Below, in pieces: positions 1 through 6,116 of a stretch of DNA of 15,539 nt; the stretch's first letter is position 1; each line of letters opens with the position of its first letter. The DNA is from Sphingobacteriaceae bacterium (lineage in GTDB: Bacteria; Bacteroidota; Bacteroidia; B-17B0; Aurantibacillaceae). The position numbers were made by a program, and so were the translations under genes. The stretch covers positions 1 through 15,539 of the forward strand of contig JAHEYE010000058.1 in assembly GCA_023251695.1 (NCBI GenBank), read 5' to 3'. A model generated the notes under the pieces. It was given only the letters and a program-made list of their open reading frames with translations. It made no database searches and had not been told where the DNA came from.

Positions 1-356
1 TTTATTTTATCTTCAATTTTCGCAACGTGTTCTTCAATCAACACATCGGCACGGTATCTTTTTTTGCTGTCTTTATTATCAATTAAGGGATCGTTAAACG
101 CATCAACGTGTCCGCTCGCCTTCCAGATTGTAGGATGCATGAAGATGGCGGCATCAATACCAACAATATTTTCGTGCATTTGCACCATGGCTTTCCACCA
201 ATACTCGCGCAGGTTCTTTTTTAATTCAGCACCATACTGACCATAATCATAAACGGCGCTTAGTCCGTCGTAAATTTCACTTGATGGGAAAATATAACCG
301 TACTCTTTACAGTGGGAGATGATGTTCTTAAAAAAATCTTCGGGCTTCTGTGACAT
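1..356 (-). CDS. glyQS: Glycine--tRNA ligase, alpha2 (eukaryote/archaea-like) type, N-terminal part
   Basis: This enzyme charges tRNA-Gly with glycine in the cytoplasm. Only the first 118 codons are inside the window; the gene runs off the left edge. The translation starts MSQKPEDFFKNIISHCKEYG and contains PSSEIYDGLSAVYDYGQYG (about residues 24-42) and FMHPTIWKASGHVDAFNDPL (about 72-91). These match the class II catalytic-domain start of the single-chain GlyRS (COG0423), not the alpha2beta2 bacterial form. The family usually has Y-G-P-L-G where this protein reads Y-G-Q-Y-G, a common variation in the phylum as far as I recall. The start ATG (354-356) is the first in frame and lies just downstream of a good Bacteroidota promoter. 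Identification is firm; the 3' part cannot be judged. Confidence 0.93.
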   Translation of the reverse strand, partial: MSQKPEDFFKNIISHCKEYGYIFPSSEIYDGLSAVYDYGQYGAELKKNLREYWWKAMVQMHENIVGIDAAIFMHPTIWKASGHVDAFNDPLIDNKDSKKRYRADVLIEEHVAKIEDKI

Positions 357-372
357 AAATACAAATAAAGCA

Positions 373-406
373 CAAAAATAGGGATTTTCGATAAAGACAG
401 TACAAT
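373..406 (-). promoter_or_regulatory. Bacteroidota-type promoter for glycyl-tRNA synthetase
   Basis: On the minus strand a TATTTTTG box (373-380) fits the TAnnTTTG -7 element of Bacteroidota. An ATTG (403-406) lies 22 nt upstream as a possible -33 element. Transcription would begin about 10 nt before the ATG at 356. The -7 match is exact; the spacing is slightly long. Confidence 0.5.
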
Positions 407-417
407 TATGAGGTACT

Positions 418-1365
418 TTAATTTAGTCCCTTTAATGCTGTGGTGAATTGAGTAATATTCGATGCTTTCAGATTCAAAGTATATGTTTGATTTGGAGATA
501 TTACCAATGGAGTGATTTCCGTCATTAAAATACCATTTTTTAAACCAACGGCAACAATATTTACAGTTAAACCAACAGGAGCAAATGCGTATGTATAACC
601 ATTACTATTGTATACTTGAAAAACAGCATTTTCGGAGCTAAAAACCAGAAAAACATCCGGATCAAACGTGGTGTCGGTATTAATAATCGATAGTGTGGTT
701 TGAGTGAAAGCAGAAAAGTAAGTTAGATTATCCGTATTAAACCAATGAAAACCCATTGGGGAAGAGCTAAAATAATTAGAATAAATATAGTACTGATAAC
801 TTGGCGCGGAATATGTAATACTAAAACCACAAGGCATTGGGCCACAAGATGTGGTCCACGTAACAAACTTTGCAGTATCTGTACGTAAAATTGTTAATGA
901 CTGCATTCCGGCATCGAAAGGTTTATTTGAGGGTTGGCTTATTGTAAGCGTTTTTACCGAAGTGATTAAATAATTATTGTAGGAGGCGTCTAAATAAAAT
1001 TCTCCTGCCGATTTCATTGCACCCAGATCAGAGTTAGTGGGCATATCAGAAAGAATCATGTCACTTTTGTCATAAATGTCTTTAAAACTAAACTTTATTA
1101 TTCCGTTAATAACATTACCAACGCTGTCTTTAAAAGCATTAGCCGGAATAGCGACTGTTGTTCCTTTAAGGGAAACAAAACTTCCTCCTAATGTTGAATT
1201 AATAGAGAATGTTTCAGTTTTGACACCATTTTGCGAATAAAATTCAGACAAAGAGTTATAAGAAGTTGTTTCTGCATATACCGTTGGTGGATTTGAGATC
1301 TTCTTGCAGGATAAAAAAGCTAAAAAGAAAACAGGAAGAAGAATGATAAAACTGAAAGCTTTCAT
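418..1365 (-). CDS. Lipoprotein with ZU5-like region, paralogue of the next gene
   Basis: A 315-residue predicted lipoprotein of unknown function. The N-terminus MKAFSFIILLPVFFLAFLSC is a hydrophobic signal with a lipobox ending at Cys20, followed by K-K. Residues about 55-160 contain GTTVAIPANAFKD and FSFKDIYDKSDMILSDMPT, then a G-E-F-Y segment. This pattern, P-x-N-A-F followed by x-I-Y-x-K-x-D-M-I-L, is typical of ZU5-like domains in Bacteroidota envelope lipoproteins. The rest is probably beta-rich and ends in a region aligned with the tail of its neighbour (L-x-I-S-P-x-x-x-Y-x-L). It is a tandem paralogue of 1517-2479 along its whole length, with low identity. No terminator is obvious between its stop and the glyRS promoter. 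Lipoprotein call firm; domain name from memory of the family. Confidence 0.85.
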   Translation of the reverse strand: MKAFSFIILLPVFFLAFLSCKKISNPPTVYAETTSYNSLSEFYSQNGVKTETFSINSTLGGSFVSLKGTTVAIPANAFKDSVGNVINGIIKFSFKDIYDKSDMILSDMPTNSDLGAMKSAGEFYLDASYNNYLITSVKTLTISQPSNKPFDAGMQSLTILRTDTAKFVTWTTSCGPMPCGFSITYSAPSYQYYIYSNYFSSSPMGFHWFNTDNLTYFSAFTQTTLSIINTDTTFDPDVFLVFSSENAVFQVYNSNGYTYAFAPVGLTVNIVAVGLKNGILMTEITPLVISPNQTYTLNLKASNITQFTTALKGLN

Positions 1366-1464
1366 GAAATTGTTTTATTAAAACTAATCAATAATGGTAT
1401 AAACTATAAAAGTTTCTTTTAATTGGTCGGTTTTTGTTTAAAAGTGGTTGTTATACAAACAAAA

Positions 1465-1487
1465 AAGCCCTCTAATAAAGAAGGCTT
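1465..1487 (-). terminator. Intrinsic terminator after the second ZU5-like lipoprotein
   Basis: Read on the minus strand, AAGCCTTCT and AGAGGGCTT form a 9-bp stem (one G-U pair) around a TTATT loop, followed by a short run of T. It lies 29 nt after the stop of the gene at 1517-2479, separating it from the paralogue downstream, so the pair is probably not one transcript. Confidence 0.8.
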
Positions 1488-1516
1488 CTGAATTTAGTTT
1501 AGAATTTTTACCCGCA

Positions 1517-2479
1517 TTACAAGGCATTAAGTTGCGTGACTATCTGTGCTGTGGTTGTGGGCGTCATGGTTAAATTATAAACGGCACTTGGCGTGACAGA
1601 GAGGGTTTGGAATGCGGAATAATATTGTCCGCCAATTTCAGATATAGCAACAACAACTGCATTGCTTGGGTTTGGTAGTTTGCTGCTTCCATAATATGTT
1701 TGTGGTGAATTGGTATAAGGATATAAACTCATCATGCCATTAATAGAAGGAAATACCGTTACAATTCTGGTATTATTTTTATCGAAGGCGCCGCTGATAT
1801 TAACCGAATATGAAACTAAAGGACAAGACATGCAAAGTATTGCATCACAATTAATCCAATGTAAAGAATCAGCATAAAAAGTATAATAACTTACGCTGCT
1901 GGACGTATTCGCTACTATTGCAGTAGAATTAGTGTTTAACGCCCAATTCATTTGTCCGGCTGTATTAACATTACCGTAAAAAGTACGCATTGCAGTGGAT
2001 GGAGTCGGAGGTGTTGGCATGGAAATGCTTATTTTTTTGCCCGGCGCCATTTTAAGGGTATTAGTACCTTGTTTAGCTGTAATATTAATTTCCCCGCCTG
2101 ACTCAAGAAAATCGTTACCCGATACGGTTTGTGCCATATTAAGTATCATATCCTTTTTAGAATATATTTCCTGTAAACTTATTTCCACTGTCCCTGAAGT
2201 TACTGCACTATTGGTGCTGGCAACAACAAAAGCATTTTTAGGTATCGAAATAACTGTTCCTTTTATACCGGTAATGGTTTGCAGCGTTGCGCTATTAATT
2301 GTATAAACTTGTATGCTAGCCGCATTTGATGTGAAAAACTGATCGACATTACTTGTGGTTGATATCGGCGCCGCCGGGTCTTCTGTTTTGGTCTCAGTTT
2401 TCTTTTTACATGAATTAACCGTTATAAGTATGACTGAAGTTAAAAGTAGAATAGCGGATGGCAGGATTAGTTTTTTCAT
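1517..2479 (-). CDS. Lipoprotein with ZU5-like region
   Basis: A 320-residue predicted lipoprotein of unknown function. The signal peptide MKKLILPSAILLLTSVILIT is followed by V-N-S-C with the lipid-bearing cysteine at 24, then K-K-K-T and an acidic, T/E/D-rich tether (25-45) that could favour export to the cell surface. Residues about 60-155 carry GTVISIPKNAFV, SLQEIYSKKDMIL and a G-G-E-I-N-I segment, the same ZU5-like pattern as in 418-1365. The protein then reads HWINCD and has two more nearby cysteines (C-M-S-C, near 216-219) that may pair. It aligns with its neighbour to the end (L-x-V-x-P-x-x-x-Y-x-L and a closing L-N-A-L). A terminator follows it. The role may be adhesion or envelope assembly, but nothing in the sequence decides this. 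Confidence 0.85.
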   Translation of the reverse strand: MKKLILPSAILLLTSVILITVNSCKKKTETKTEDPAAPISTTSNVDQFFTSNAASIQVYTINSATLQTITGIKGTVISIPKNAFVVASTNSAVTSGTVEISLQEIYSKKDMILNMAQTVSGNDFLESGGEINITAKQGTNTLKMAPGKKISISMPTPPTPSTAMRTFYGNVNTAGQMNWALNTNSTAIVANTSSSVSYYTFYADSLHWINCDAILCMSCPLVSYSVNISGAFDKNNTRIVTVFPSINGMMSLYPYTNSPQTYYGSSKLPNPSNAVVVAISEIGGQYYSAFQTLSVTPSAVYNLTMTPTTTAQIVTQLNAL

Positions 2480-2532
2480 CTAATAAATTTATACAAAATA
2501 ATAGTGAAAAACAAATAAGGGTTATGATATTA

Positions 2533-2560
2533 AAAAGCCCCTCATTACTGAAGTGCTTTT
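2533..2560 (-). terminator. Terminator-like hairpin downstream of the 23-residue ORF
   Basis: On the minus strand AAAAGC pairs with GCTTTT, and the inner ACTTC with GAGGG (one mismatch, one G-U). The loop is 6 nt and a T-run follows. It lies 26 nt after the stop of the small ORF at 2587-2658 and upstream of the lipoprotein at 1517-2479, and would isolate that ORF as its own transcript. Confidence 0.65.
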
Positions 2561-2586
2561 ATAAGTTTTAGAGCAATAAAACTTGG

Positions 2587-2658
2587 TTAAGAAAAACCAA
2601 TTATCAGCGCGATAATTGTAAAAGCAATAATGAATGGAATAGCTATTATTTTTTTCAT
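2587..2658 (-). CDS. Possible 23-residue hydrophobic membrane peptide
   Basis: On the minus strand an ATG opens MKKIIAIPFIIAFTIIALII followed by GFS and a TAA stop. It has two lysines at the N-terminus and then one uninterrupted hydrophobic stretch long enough for a membrane helix. It is too short for ordinary gene calling. In its favour, it fills most of the gap between two genes and is bracketed by its own downstream terminator (2533-2560) and the terminator of the upstream gene (2720-2747). Against it, there is no clear Shine-Dalgarno sequence (weak in this phylum anyway), no convincing TAnnTTTG box, and it could be the signal-peptide remnant of a decayed lipoprotein gene. Nothing else was seen in the 287-nt gap 2480-2766. 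Confidence 0.4.
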   Translation of the reverse strand: MKKIIAIPFIIAFTIIALIIGFS

Positions 2659-2719
2659 GTAGATGAGTTCGGTTATTTACTATACGTCAAGGGACCTTAA
2701 ATGGTTGGGGGTATTAACA

Positions 2720-2747
2720 AAAAAGCCCTCCAAAAGGAAGGCTTTTT
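2720..2747 (-). terminator. Intrinsic terminator after the PKD/T9SS gene
   Basis: A 12-bp stem (AAAAAGCCTTCC with GGAGGGCTTTTT on the minus strand, one G-U) closes a TTTT loop and ends in a T-run. It lies 20 nt after the stop at 2767. The A/T flanks are symmetrical, so it could also work on the plus strand. Confidence 0.88.
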
Positions 2748-2766
2748 ATAAGGTTGTTAACTAAAT

Positions 2767-5199
2767 TTATTTAGAAATAATAAGCTTTTTGGTGAAATAT
2801 CCTTTCGAGGTATTTAATTGCATAAAGTAAGCGCCACTAGGCGTATTAGCAATATCAATTTCCTTAATTAAAGCGCCATTGGCTTCGTATTTCGCTGTGT
2901 AAATTGTTTCACCAAGCATATTGTAGATAATTAAGCTTGAGGCCAAGTTGTTACAGGATTTATCTAAAGCTAAACTAAAGTTACCATTGTTCGGATTGGG
3001 ATACAAACTGAATCCGGAATTATATGAGGGAAGTTCATGAATCCCTACCGAGGATATAACATTGATTTGTGCTATTCCTGCTGATTCGTTTCCGGCCTGG
3101 ATGCGGTAAATGTTAGAAAGCACACAGTATGTATTAGACGATGCACAGCTAACCGTAACAGTTAAACAAACATTATACCATCCGGTCGCCGAATAAGTGT
3201 GTGTAGGATATAAACCAGTACTTTGTGTCGCATCACCCCAATACCAGACCGCATTTGTAATATTAGCCGGATAAGTCGGGAAGGCATTCCAGACAACAGC
3301 AGTACTGGTTACTTTTGCTAAAGTAAAACTTGCATTAGCGAGACAAGCAGTGGTTGTCATAACCGCAGTCTGGCTGACAGAAGCTGAACAGGTAGCAAGC
3401 GTACTCGAAGGATTTGTAACCACTAAAGTCACAGTATAAGTTCCTGGTGTAGCATAAGTATGATAAATAGGATCGGTATAACCATAAGTCATATCTCCAA
3501 AATCCCAGTAATAAGTACTTCCTGCAACTGTTCCTGTACTTGTACTTACAAAATACATTTGCCCGCTGGATGTGGTTGTCGACGTACTAAAACTCGGTAC
3601 AATGGAACATGGTAAGGCGGAAATAGGCATACTTATCCATTTAGTTCCGGTACAAGCTCCATCTGTCACTTTTAAAATAACATTGTAATTACCATTGGCG
3701 GAATAGGTATGCGATGGATTCATAACTGTACTTGAATTGGAATCACCAAATGACCAGGAATAAGTTGAACTGGCCGTGGTTCCTGTTGAAGTACTTGTAA
3801 AGTTGACATTTCCACCGCCTGTATTCGTATAGGTAAACGAAGCGTTAATTGCCATGGAACAAGGTGAGGATGTAAGCAGCACAGTTTGCGTAGCAGTTGC
3901 AGAACAAGTTGAAACGCTTGTTGACGGATTAGTTAAGGTTAATGTGACCGAATAAGTTCCGTTAGCAGCATAGGTATGATAAACAGGATTACCGCTTCCT
4001 GAGGTGGCATCACCAAAATTCCAGTAGTAAGATGTACTCGGAACTGTTCCCGTTGAAGTACTGACAAAATAAAGTTGTCCGCTCGAACTGTTGGTATAGG
4101 TAAAACTTGGAACAAGTGCACATGGCAATGCAGTTATTGGAACAACCATCCATTTGGTATTTGTACAAGCACCATCAGTAACTTTTAAATAAGCGTAGAA
4201 ATTTGCGTTAGCAGAATAAGTATGGGAGGGATTCATGACTGTACTTGTATTTCCGTCACCGAACGACCAAGAATAAGTTGAGCTGGCAGTAGTACCTGTT
4301 GAAGTACTTGTGAAATTGACGTTACCTCCGGTGGTATTCGTATAAGTAAAATTAGCGTTGATTGCCATCGTACAAGGTGACGTGCCAATCACCACTGTTT
4401 GGGTTGTAGTCGCAGAACAAGTAGAGACGCTTGACGATGGATTAGTTAATGTGAGGGTAACAGAATAAGTTCCGTTTGCTGCGTAAGTGTGATAAACAGG
4501 ATTACCTGAACCGTTAGTTGCATCACCAAAATTCCATTGGTAATAAGTGCCGGCAACTGTACCTGTAGATGTGCTCACAAAATATAATTGTCCGCTCGAA
4601 CTATTCGAATAGGTAAAGCTTGGAATTAGCGTACAGGGTAAACTGGTGACTGATACTATTGTTGCAATACTATCGGCGCATGGTCCGTTAGCGACATAAA
4701 ATTTAACCCAGTAGTTTCCATTAGCAGAATATGTATGGGACGGATTCATGAAGGTGCTTGTACCTCCGTCGCCGAATTTCCAATAATAAGTTGAACTTGC
4801 AGTAGTGCCTGTTGAAGTACTTGTAAAGCTTACAATACCACCTGTTGCATTCGAATAAGTATAAGAAGAATTAATGGTAACTGAGCACGGTGAAGTTGTT
4901 ACAACAATGTTTTGTGTAAACGAACTGCTGCATACTGAAGCATTAAAAATAGATAATGTGGCAGTATAAGTTCCATTACCGGGATAGGTGTGTGATACGT
5001 TAGTAAGGTTCGTTGCGGCACCTGAAGTTGCATCACCGTAATTCCATTGGTAATAAGTACCGGGGAATACGCCCGTAGATGTACTTGTAAAAGTTACATT
5101 TCCGCCGGCGTTTTGTGTAAAGTTAAAGTTCGCACTACATTGCGACTTAACAAAAAACACCGATACTATAAAGGATAAAAGGAGTAAATTTTTTTTCAT
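2767..5199 (-). CDS. Secreted protein with eight PKD repeats and a T9SS C-terminal sorting domain
   Basis: An 810-residue protein with a Sec signal peptide (MKKNLLLLSFIVSVFFVKSQ, cleavage probably before Cys21). Eight PKD-type beta-sandwich repeats follow, at about 21-103, 104-187, 188-274, 275-358, 359-445, 446-529, 530-617 and 618-704. Most carry W-x-F/Y-G-D and H-T-Y-x-x-x-G/A-x-Y motifs. After a short linker comes a type A T9SS sorting domain (about 731-810): FSLYPNPNNGNFSL, then IYNMLGETIY, then a terminal FTKKLIISK. It would be exported across the outer membrane and anchored or released at the surface; adhesion or gliding-related roles are possible but not shown. Odd and even repeats form two subfamilies, so the true unit is a dimer of about 171 residues. 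No catalytic domain is visible. It appears to be transcribed alone. Confidence 0.93.
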   Translation of the reverse strand: MKKNLLLLSFIVSVFFVKSQCSANFNFTQNAGGNVTFTSTSTGVFPGTYYQWNYGDATSGAATNLTNVSHTYPGNGTYTATLSIFNASVCSSSFTQNIVVTTSPCSVTINSSYTYSNATGGIVSFTSTSTGTTASSTYYWKFGDGGTSTFMNPSHTYSANGNYWVKFYVANGPCADSIATIVSVTSLPCTLIPSFTYSNSSSGQLYFVSTSTGTVAGTYYQWNFGDATNGSGNPVYHTYAANGTYSVTLTLTNPSSSVSTCSATTTQTVVIGTSPCTMAINANFTYTNTTGGNVNFTSTSTGTTASSTYSWSFGDGNTSTVMNPSHTYSANANFYAYLKVTDGACTNTKWMVVPITALPCALVPSFTYTNSSSGQLYFVSTSTGTVPSTSYYWNFGDATSGSGNPVYHTYAANGTYSVTLTLTNPSTSVSTCSATATQTVLLTSSPCSMAINASFTYTNTGGGNVNFTSTSTGTTASSTYSWSFGDSNSSTVMNPSHTYSANGNYNVILKVTDGACTGTKWISMPISALPCSIVPSFSTSTTTSSGQMYFVSTSTGTVAGSTYYWDFGDMTYGYTDPIYHTYATPGTYTVTLVVTNPSSTLATCSASVSQTAVMTTTACLANASFTLAKVTSTAVVWNAFPTYPANITNAVWYWGDATQSTGLYPTHTYSATGWYNVCLTVTVSCASSNTYCVLSNIYRIQAGNESAGIAQINVISSVGIHELPSYNSGFSLYPNPNNGNFSLALDKSCNNLASSLIIYNMLGETIYTAKYEANGALIKEIDIANTPSGAYFMQLNTSKGYFTKKLIISK
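2965..5139 (-). repeat. Higher-order (A-B) tandem repeat coding for PKD pairs, period about 513 bp
   Basis: Within the PKD gene, landmark sequences recur about 513 bp apart. For example GCTCGAACT occurs at 4081 and 4594 on the plus strand, with a diverged counterpart at 3565. In protein terms repeats 1, 3, 5 and 7 (83-88 residues) are one type, with GQLYFVSTSTGTV. Repeats 2, 4 and 6 (84 residues each) are the other, with the TTASSTY segment. Units 3-4 and 5-6 are nearly identical; the outer ones are more diverged. Limits given are those of the PKD block, approximate. Confidence 0.8.
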
Positions 5200-5220
5200 G
5201 CAGAATTAATTATGGTTTAT

Positions 5221-5254
5221 AAAACGTAAACAAGGATTAATACGCAGGTACAAA
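5221..5254 (-). promoter_or_regulatory. Weak candidate promoter for the PKD/T9SS gene
   Basis: On the minus strand TACGTTTT (5221-5228) is one base off TAnnTTTG, and TTTG (5251-5254) lies 22 nt upstream. The start codon is at 5199, giving a leader of about 15-20 nt. The match is imperfect. Confidence 0.3.
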
Positions 5255-5356
5255 TTAGAAAAAAAAAGGGACATATAAAAGGCAGGTGTTAAATTATTAG
5301 AAGAGATTTCAGCAGCAAATCTAAACGTTAACCGGGTAATTTAGATAACAAAAAAC

Positions 5357-5503
5357 CGCCCCTCCTGAGCAACGACGAAGGGCCAAAGGTAGCAATGAAT
5401 AAAGAGTGAAAACACCGGAATTAAAAAAGTCGCCCCTCCTGAGCTCGACGAAGGGCCAAAGGCAGCAATGAATAAAGAGTGAAAACACCGGAATTAAAAA
5501 AGC
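5357..5503. repeat. Two tandem copies of a 73-74 bp unit
   Basis: Copy 1 (5357-5430) and copy 2 (5431-5503) differ at only about four positions. Each starts CGCCCCTCCTGAGC, includes the CGACGAAGGGCC part of the dispersed element, then GCAATGAATAAAGAGTGAA and ACACCGGAATTAAAAAA. A decayed third unit seems to follow: it begins GCCCCATCCCAAAGGCAGC at 5504 and ends CCGGAATTA near 5553-5561, lacking the core. No coding function is seen here. Confidence 0.85.
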
Positions 5504-5529
5504 TGCCCCATCCCAAAGGCAGCTTTTTT
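5496..5529. terminator. Strong bidirectional terminator hairpin
   Basis: AAAAAAGCTGCC pairs perfectly over 12 bp with GGCAGCTTTTTT around the 10-nt loop CCATCCCAAA. The A and T tracts make it usable on either strand. On the plus strand it lies before the small ORF at 5563; on the minus strand it follows nothing certain. Its 5' half is shared with the tandem-repeat unit, so it may be the ancestral form of those repeats. Confidence 0.75.
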
Positions 5530-5562
5530 ACAAAACAAACTAACAAAACTTACCCGGAATTA

Positions 5563-5688
5563 ATGTTAAGCTATATTATGAGCCGGAGTAAGGAATTCTT
5601 ATACAACTATACGGCGGCTAAACCTGAAAGGTTGGGGTGGATGCTATTAATTATTTCTGGTTTCGGGTTTCTTATTGGGGTTGAATAG
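5563..5688 (+). CDS. Possible 41-residue single-pass membrane protein
   Basis: ATG at 5563 opens MLSYIMSRSKEFLYNYTAAK, followed by PERLGWMLLIISGFGFLIGVE and a TAG stop. The N-terminal half is charged and aromatic; the last 16 or so residues are one hydrophobic segment after R-L-G-W, as in small single-pass proteins. An inner ATG at 5578 would give 36 residues. A start further upstream (GTG at 5479) is unlikely because it would read through the tandem repeat and the terminator hairpin. No promoter box was found, and this is the only plus-strand gene candidate in the left two thirds of the window. I do not recognise the family; it may be a chance ORF. Confidence 0.35.
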   Translation: MLSYIMSRSKEFLYNYTAAKPERLGWMLLIISGFGFLIGVE

Positions 5689-5767
5689 TCAAACTATCGT
5701 ATTTGTTAAAATGCTTCAGATGCTGATCAGAACCGAAGACATCGGAAAGCGAAATTGGCAGCCCCTC

Positions 5768-5810
5768 CTGAGCTCGACGAAGCGGGCGATTGGCGCTTCG
5801 TCAAGCTCAG
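5768..5810. repeat. Long imperfect hairpin made of two opposed element cores
   Basis: CTGAGCTCGACGAAGCG (5768-5784) pairs with CGCTTCGTCAAGCTCAG (5794-5810) over 17 bp with a single mismatch, around a 9-nt loop. Each arm contains one copy of the GAGC...CGA core, in opposite orientations. The right-hand copy has its own palindromic flanks, TGGCGCT (5791-5797) and AGCGCCA (5809-5815), so two alternative foldings are possible. Confidence 0.8.
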
Positions 5811-5835
5811 CGCCATATTATCCTATTTATTAGTG

Positions 5836-5860
5836 CATGGTTCGGCAAGCTCACCATGAC
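5836..5860 (-). repeat. REP-like palindromic element, CATGGT-arm variant, reverse orientation
   Basis: CATGGT (5836-5841) and ACCATG (5853-5858) flank the core, which reads GAGCTTGCCGA on the minus strand (5842-5852). It matches the opposite-strand element at 5944-5968 at 22 of 25 positions; the three differences all fall inside the core. Confidence 0.75.
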
Positions 5861-5890
5861 TCACGTTTCAATAAAAGAGAAGTAAAAAAA

Positions 5891-5926
5891 AGCAGCCCCT
5901 CCTGAGCCTGCCGAAGGGCCAAAAGC
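5891..5926 (+). repeat. Element core inside a terminator-like context
   Basis: Starting AGCAGCCCCT and ending GGGCCAAAAGC, with the core GAGCCTGCCGA at 5904-5914. Its outer parts match those of the terminator at 5970-6001 (GCAGCCCC ... CCAAAAGC), in which the core is absent. Confidence 0.65.
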
Positions 5927-5943
5927 ATAGTAAAAAAGAAATT

Positions 5944-5968
5944 GTCATGGTGAGCCCGACGAACCATG
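5944..5968 (+). repeat. REP-like palindromic element, ATGGT-arm variant, forward orientation
   Basis: Arms TCATGGT (5945-5951 region) and ACCATGA (5963-5969) pair over 7 bp around the core GAGCCCGACGA (5952-5962). With 5836-5860 it forms a larger inverted repeat about 130 bp across. Confidence 0.75.
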
Positions 5969-5969
5969 A

Positions 5970-6001
5970 AAAAAGCAGCCCCATCCCAAAAGCTGCTTTT
6001 T
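5970..6001. terminator. Terminator hairpin after the sigma-factor operon
   Basis: AAAAAGCAGC pairs with GCTGCTTTTT over 10 bp around a 12-nt loop. On the minus strand it is the first strong terminator after the stop of the PKD lipoprotein at 6116, so it probably ends that operon. Its loop contains CCCCATCCCAAA, almost the same as in the terminator at 5496-5529. Confidence 0.75.
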
Positions 6002-6097
6002 CCTGCGTGTTTATTTTAATAAACAAGCTTTTTATTCACTTATCAACCTTTACGGTAGTCGATTTTAAAAGGTTGGGTGATCAATAAAAAAACTTTT

Positions 6098-6116
6098 GGT
6101 GAGCTTATCGAACCAT
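6098..6116 (+). repeat. REP-like element touching the stop codon of the PKD lipoprotein
   Basis: GGTGAGCTTATCGAACCAT has the core GAGCTTATCGA (6101-6111) with short pairing arms TGGT/ACCA. Its last base lies in the minus-strand TAA stop (6116-6118), so the element abuts or has slightly reshaped the 3' end of that gene. Confidence 0.6.

Larger units (their letters stand above)
5689..6115. other. Non-coding gap filled with palindromic elements
   Basis: No convincing gene lies here. The stretch holds the 17-bp hairpin at 5768-5810, an inverted pair at 5836-5860 and 5944-5968, a further core at 5904-5914, the terminator at 5970-6001, a smaller hairpin (CAACCTTT at 6044-6051 with AAAGGTTG at 6068-6075), and a last element at 6098-6116 that touches the stop codon of the next gene. 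Its density of inverted repeats is unlike any other part of the window. Confidence 0.7.

Noticed and set aside
1995..2306. Plus-strand 103-residue hydrophobic ORF opposite the second ZU5-like lipoprotein
   Set aside because: It lies fully inside a well-supported gene on the other strand and has no recognisable domain or promoter.
5479..5562. N-terminal extension of the plus-strand small ORF from a GTG at 5479
   Set aside because: It would translate the second tandem-repeat copy and both arms of the 5496-5529 terminator hairpin; a start at 5563 or 5578 avoids this.
5711..5833. A 40-codon plus-strand ORF starting MLQMLIRTEDIGK
   Set aside because: It runs through the 17-bp hairpin of the dispersed element, has no hydrophobic or domain-like character, and is best seen as a chance reading frame in repeat DNA.
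6044..6075. CAACCTTT/AAAGGTTG hairpin as an operon terminator or small RNA
   Set aside because: Only 8 bp with a 16-nt loop and no T-run on the minus strand; the hairpin at 5970-6001 is a much better terminator and there is no independent sign of an RNA gene.
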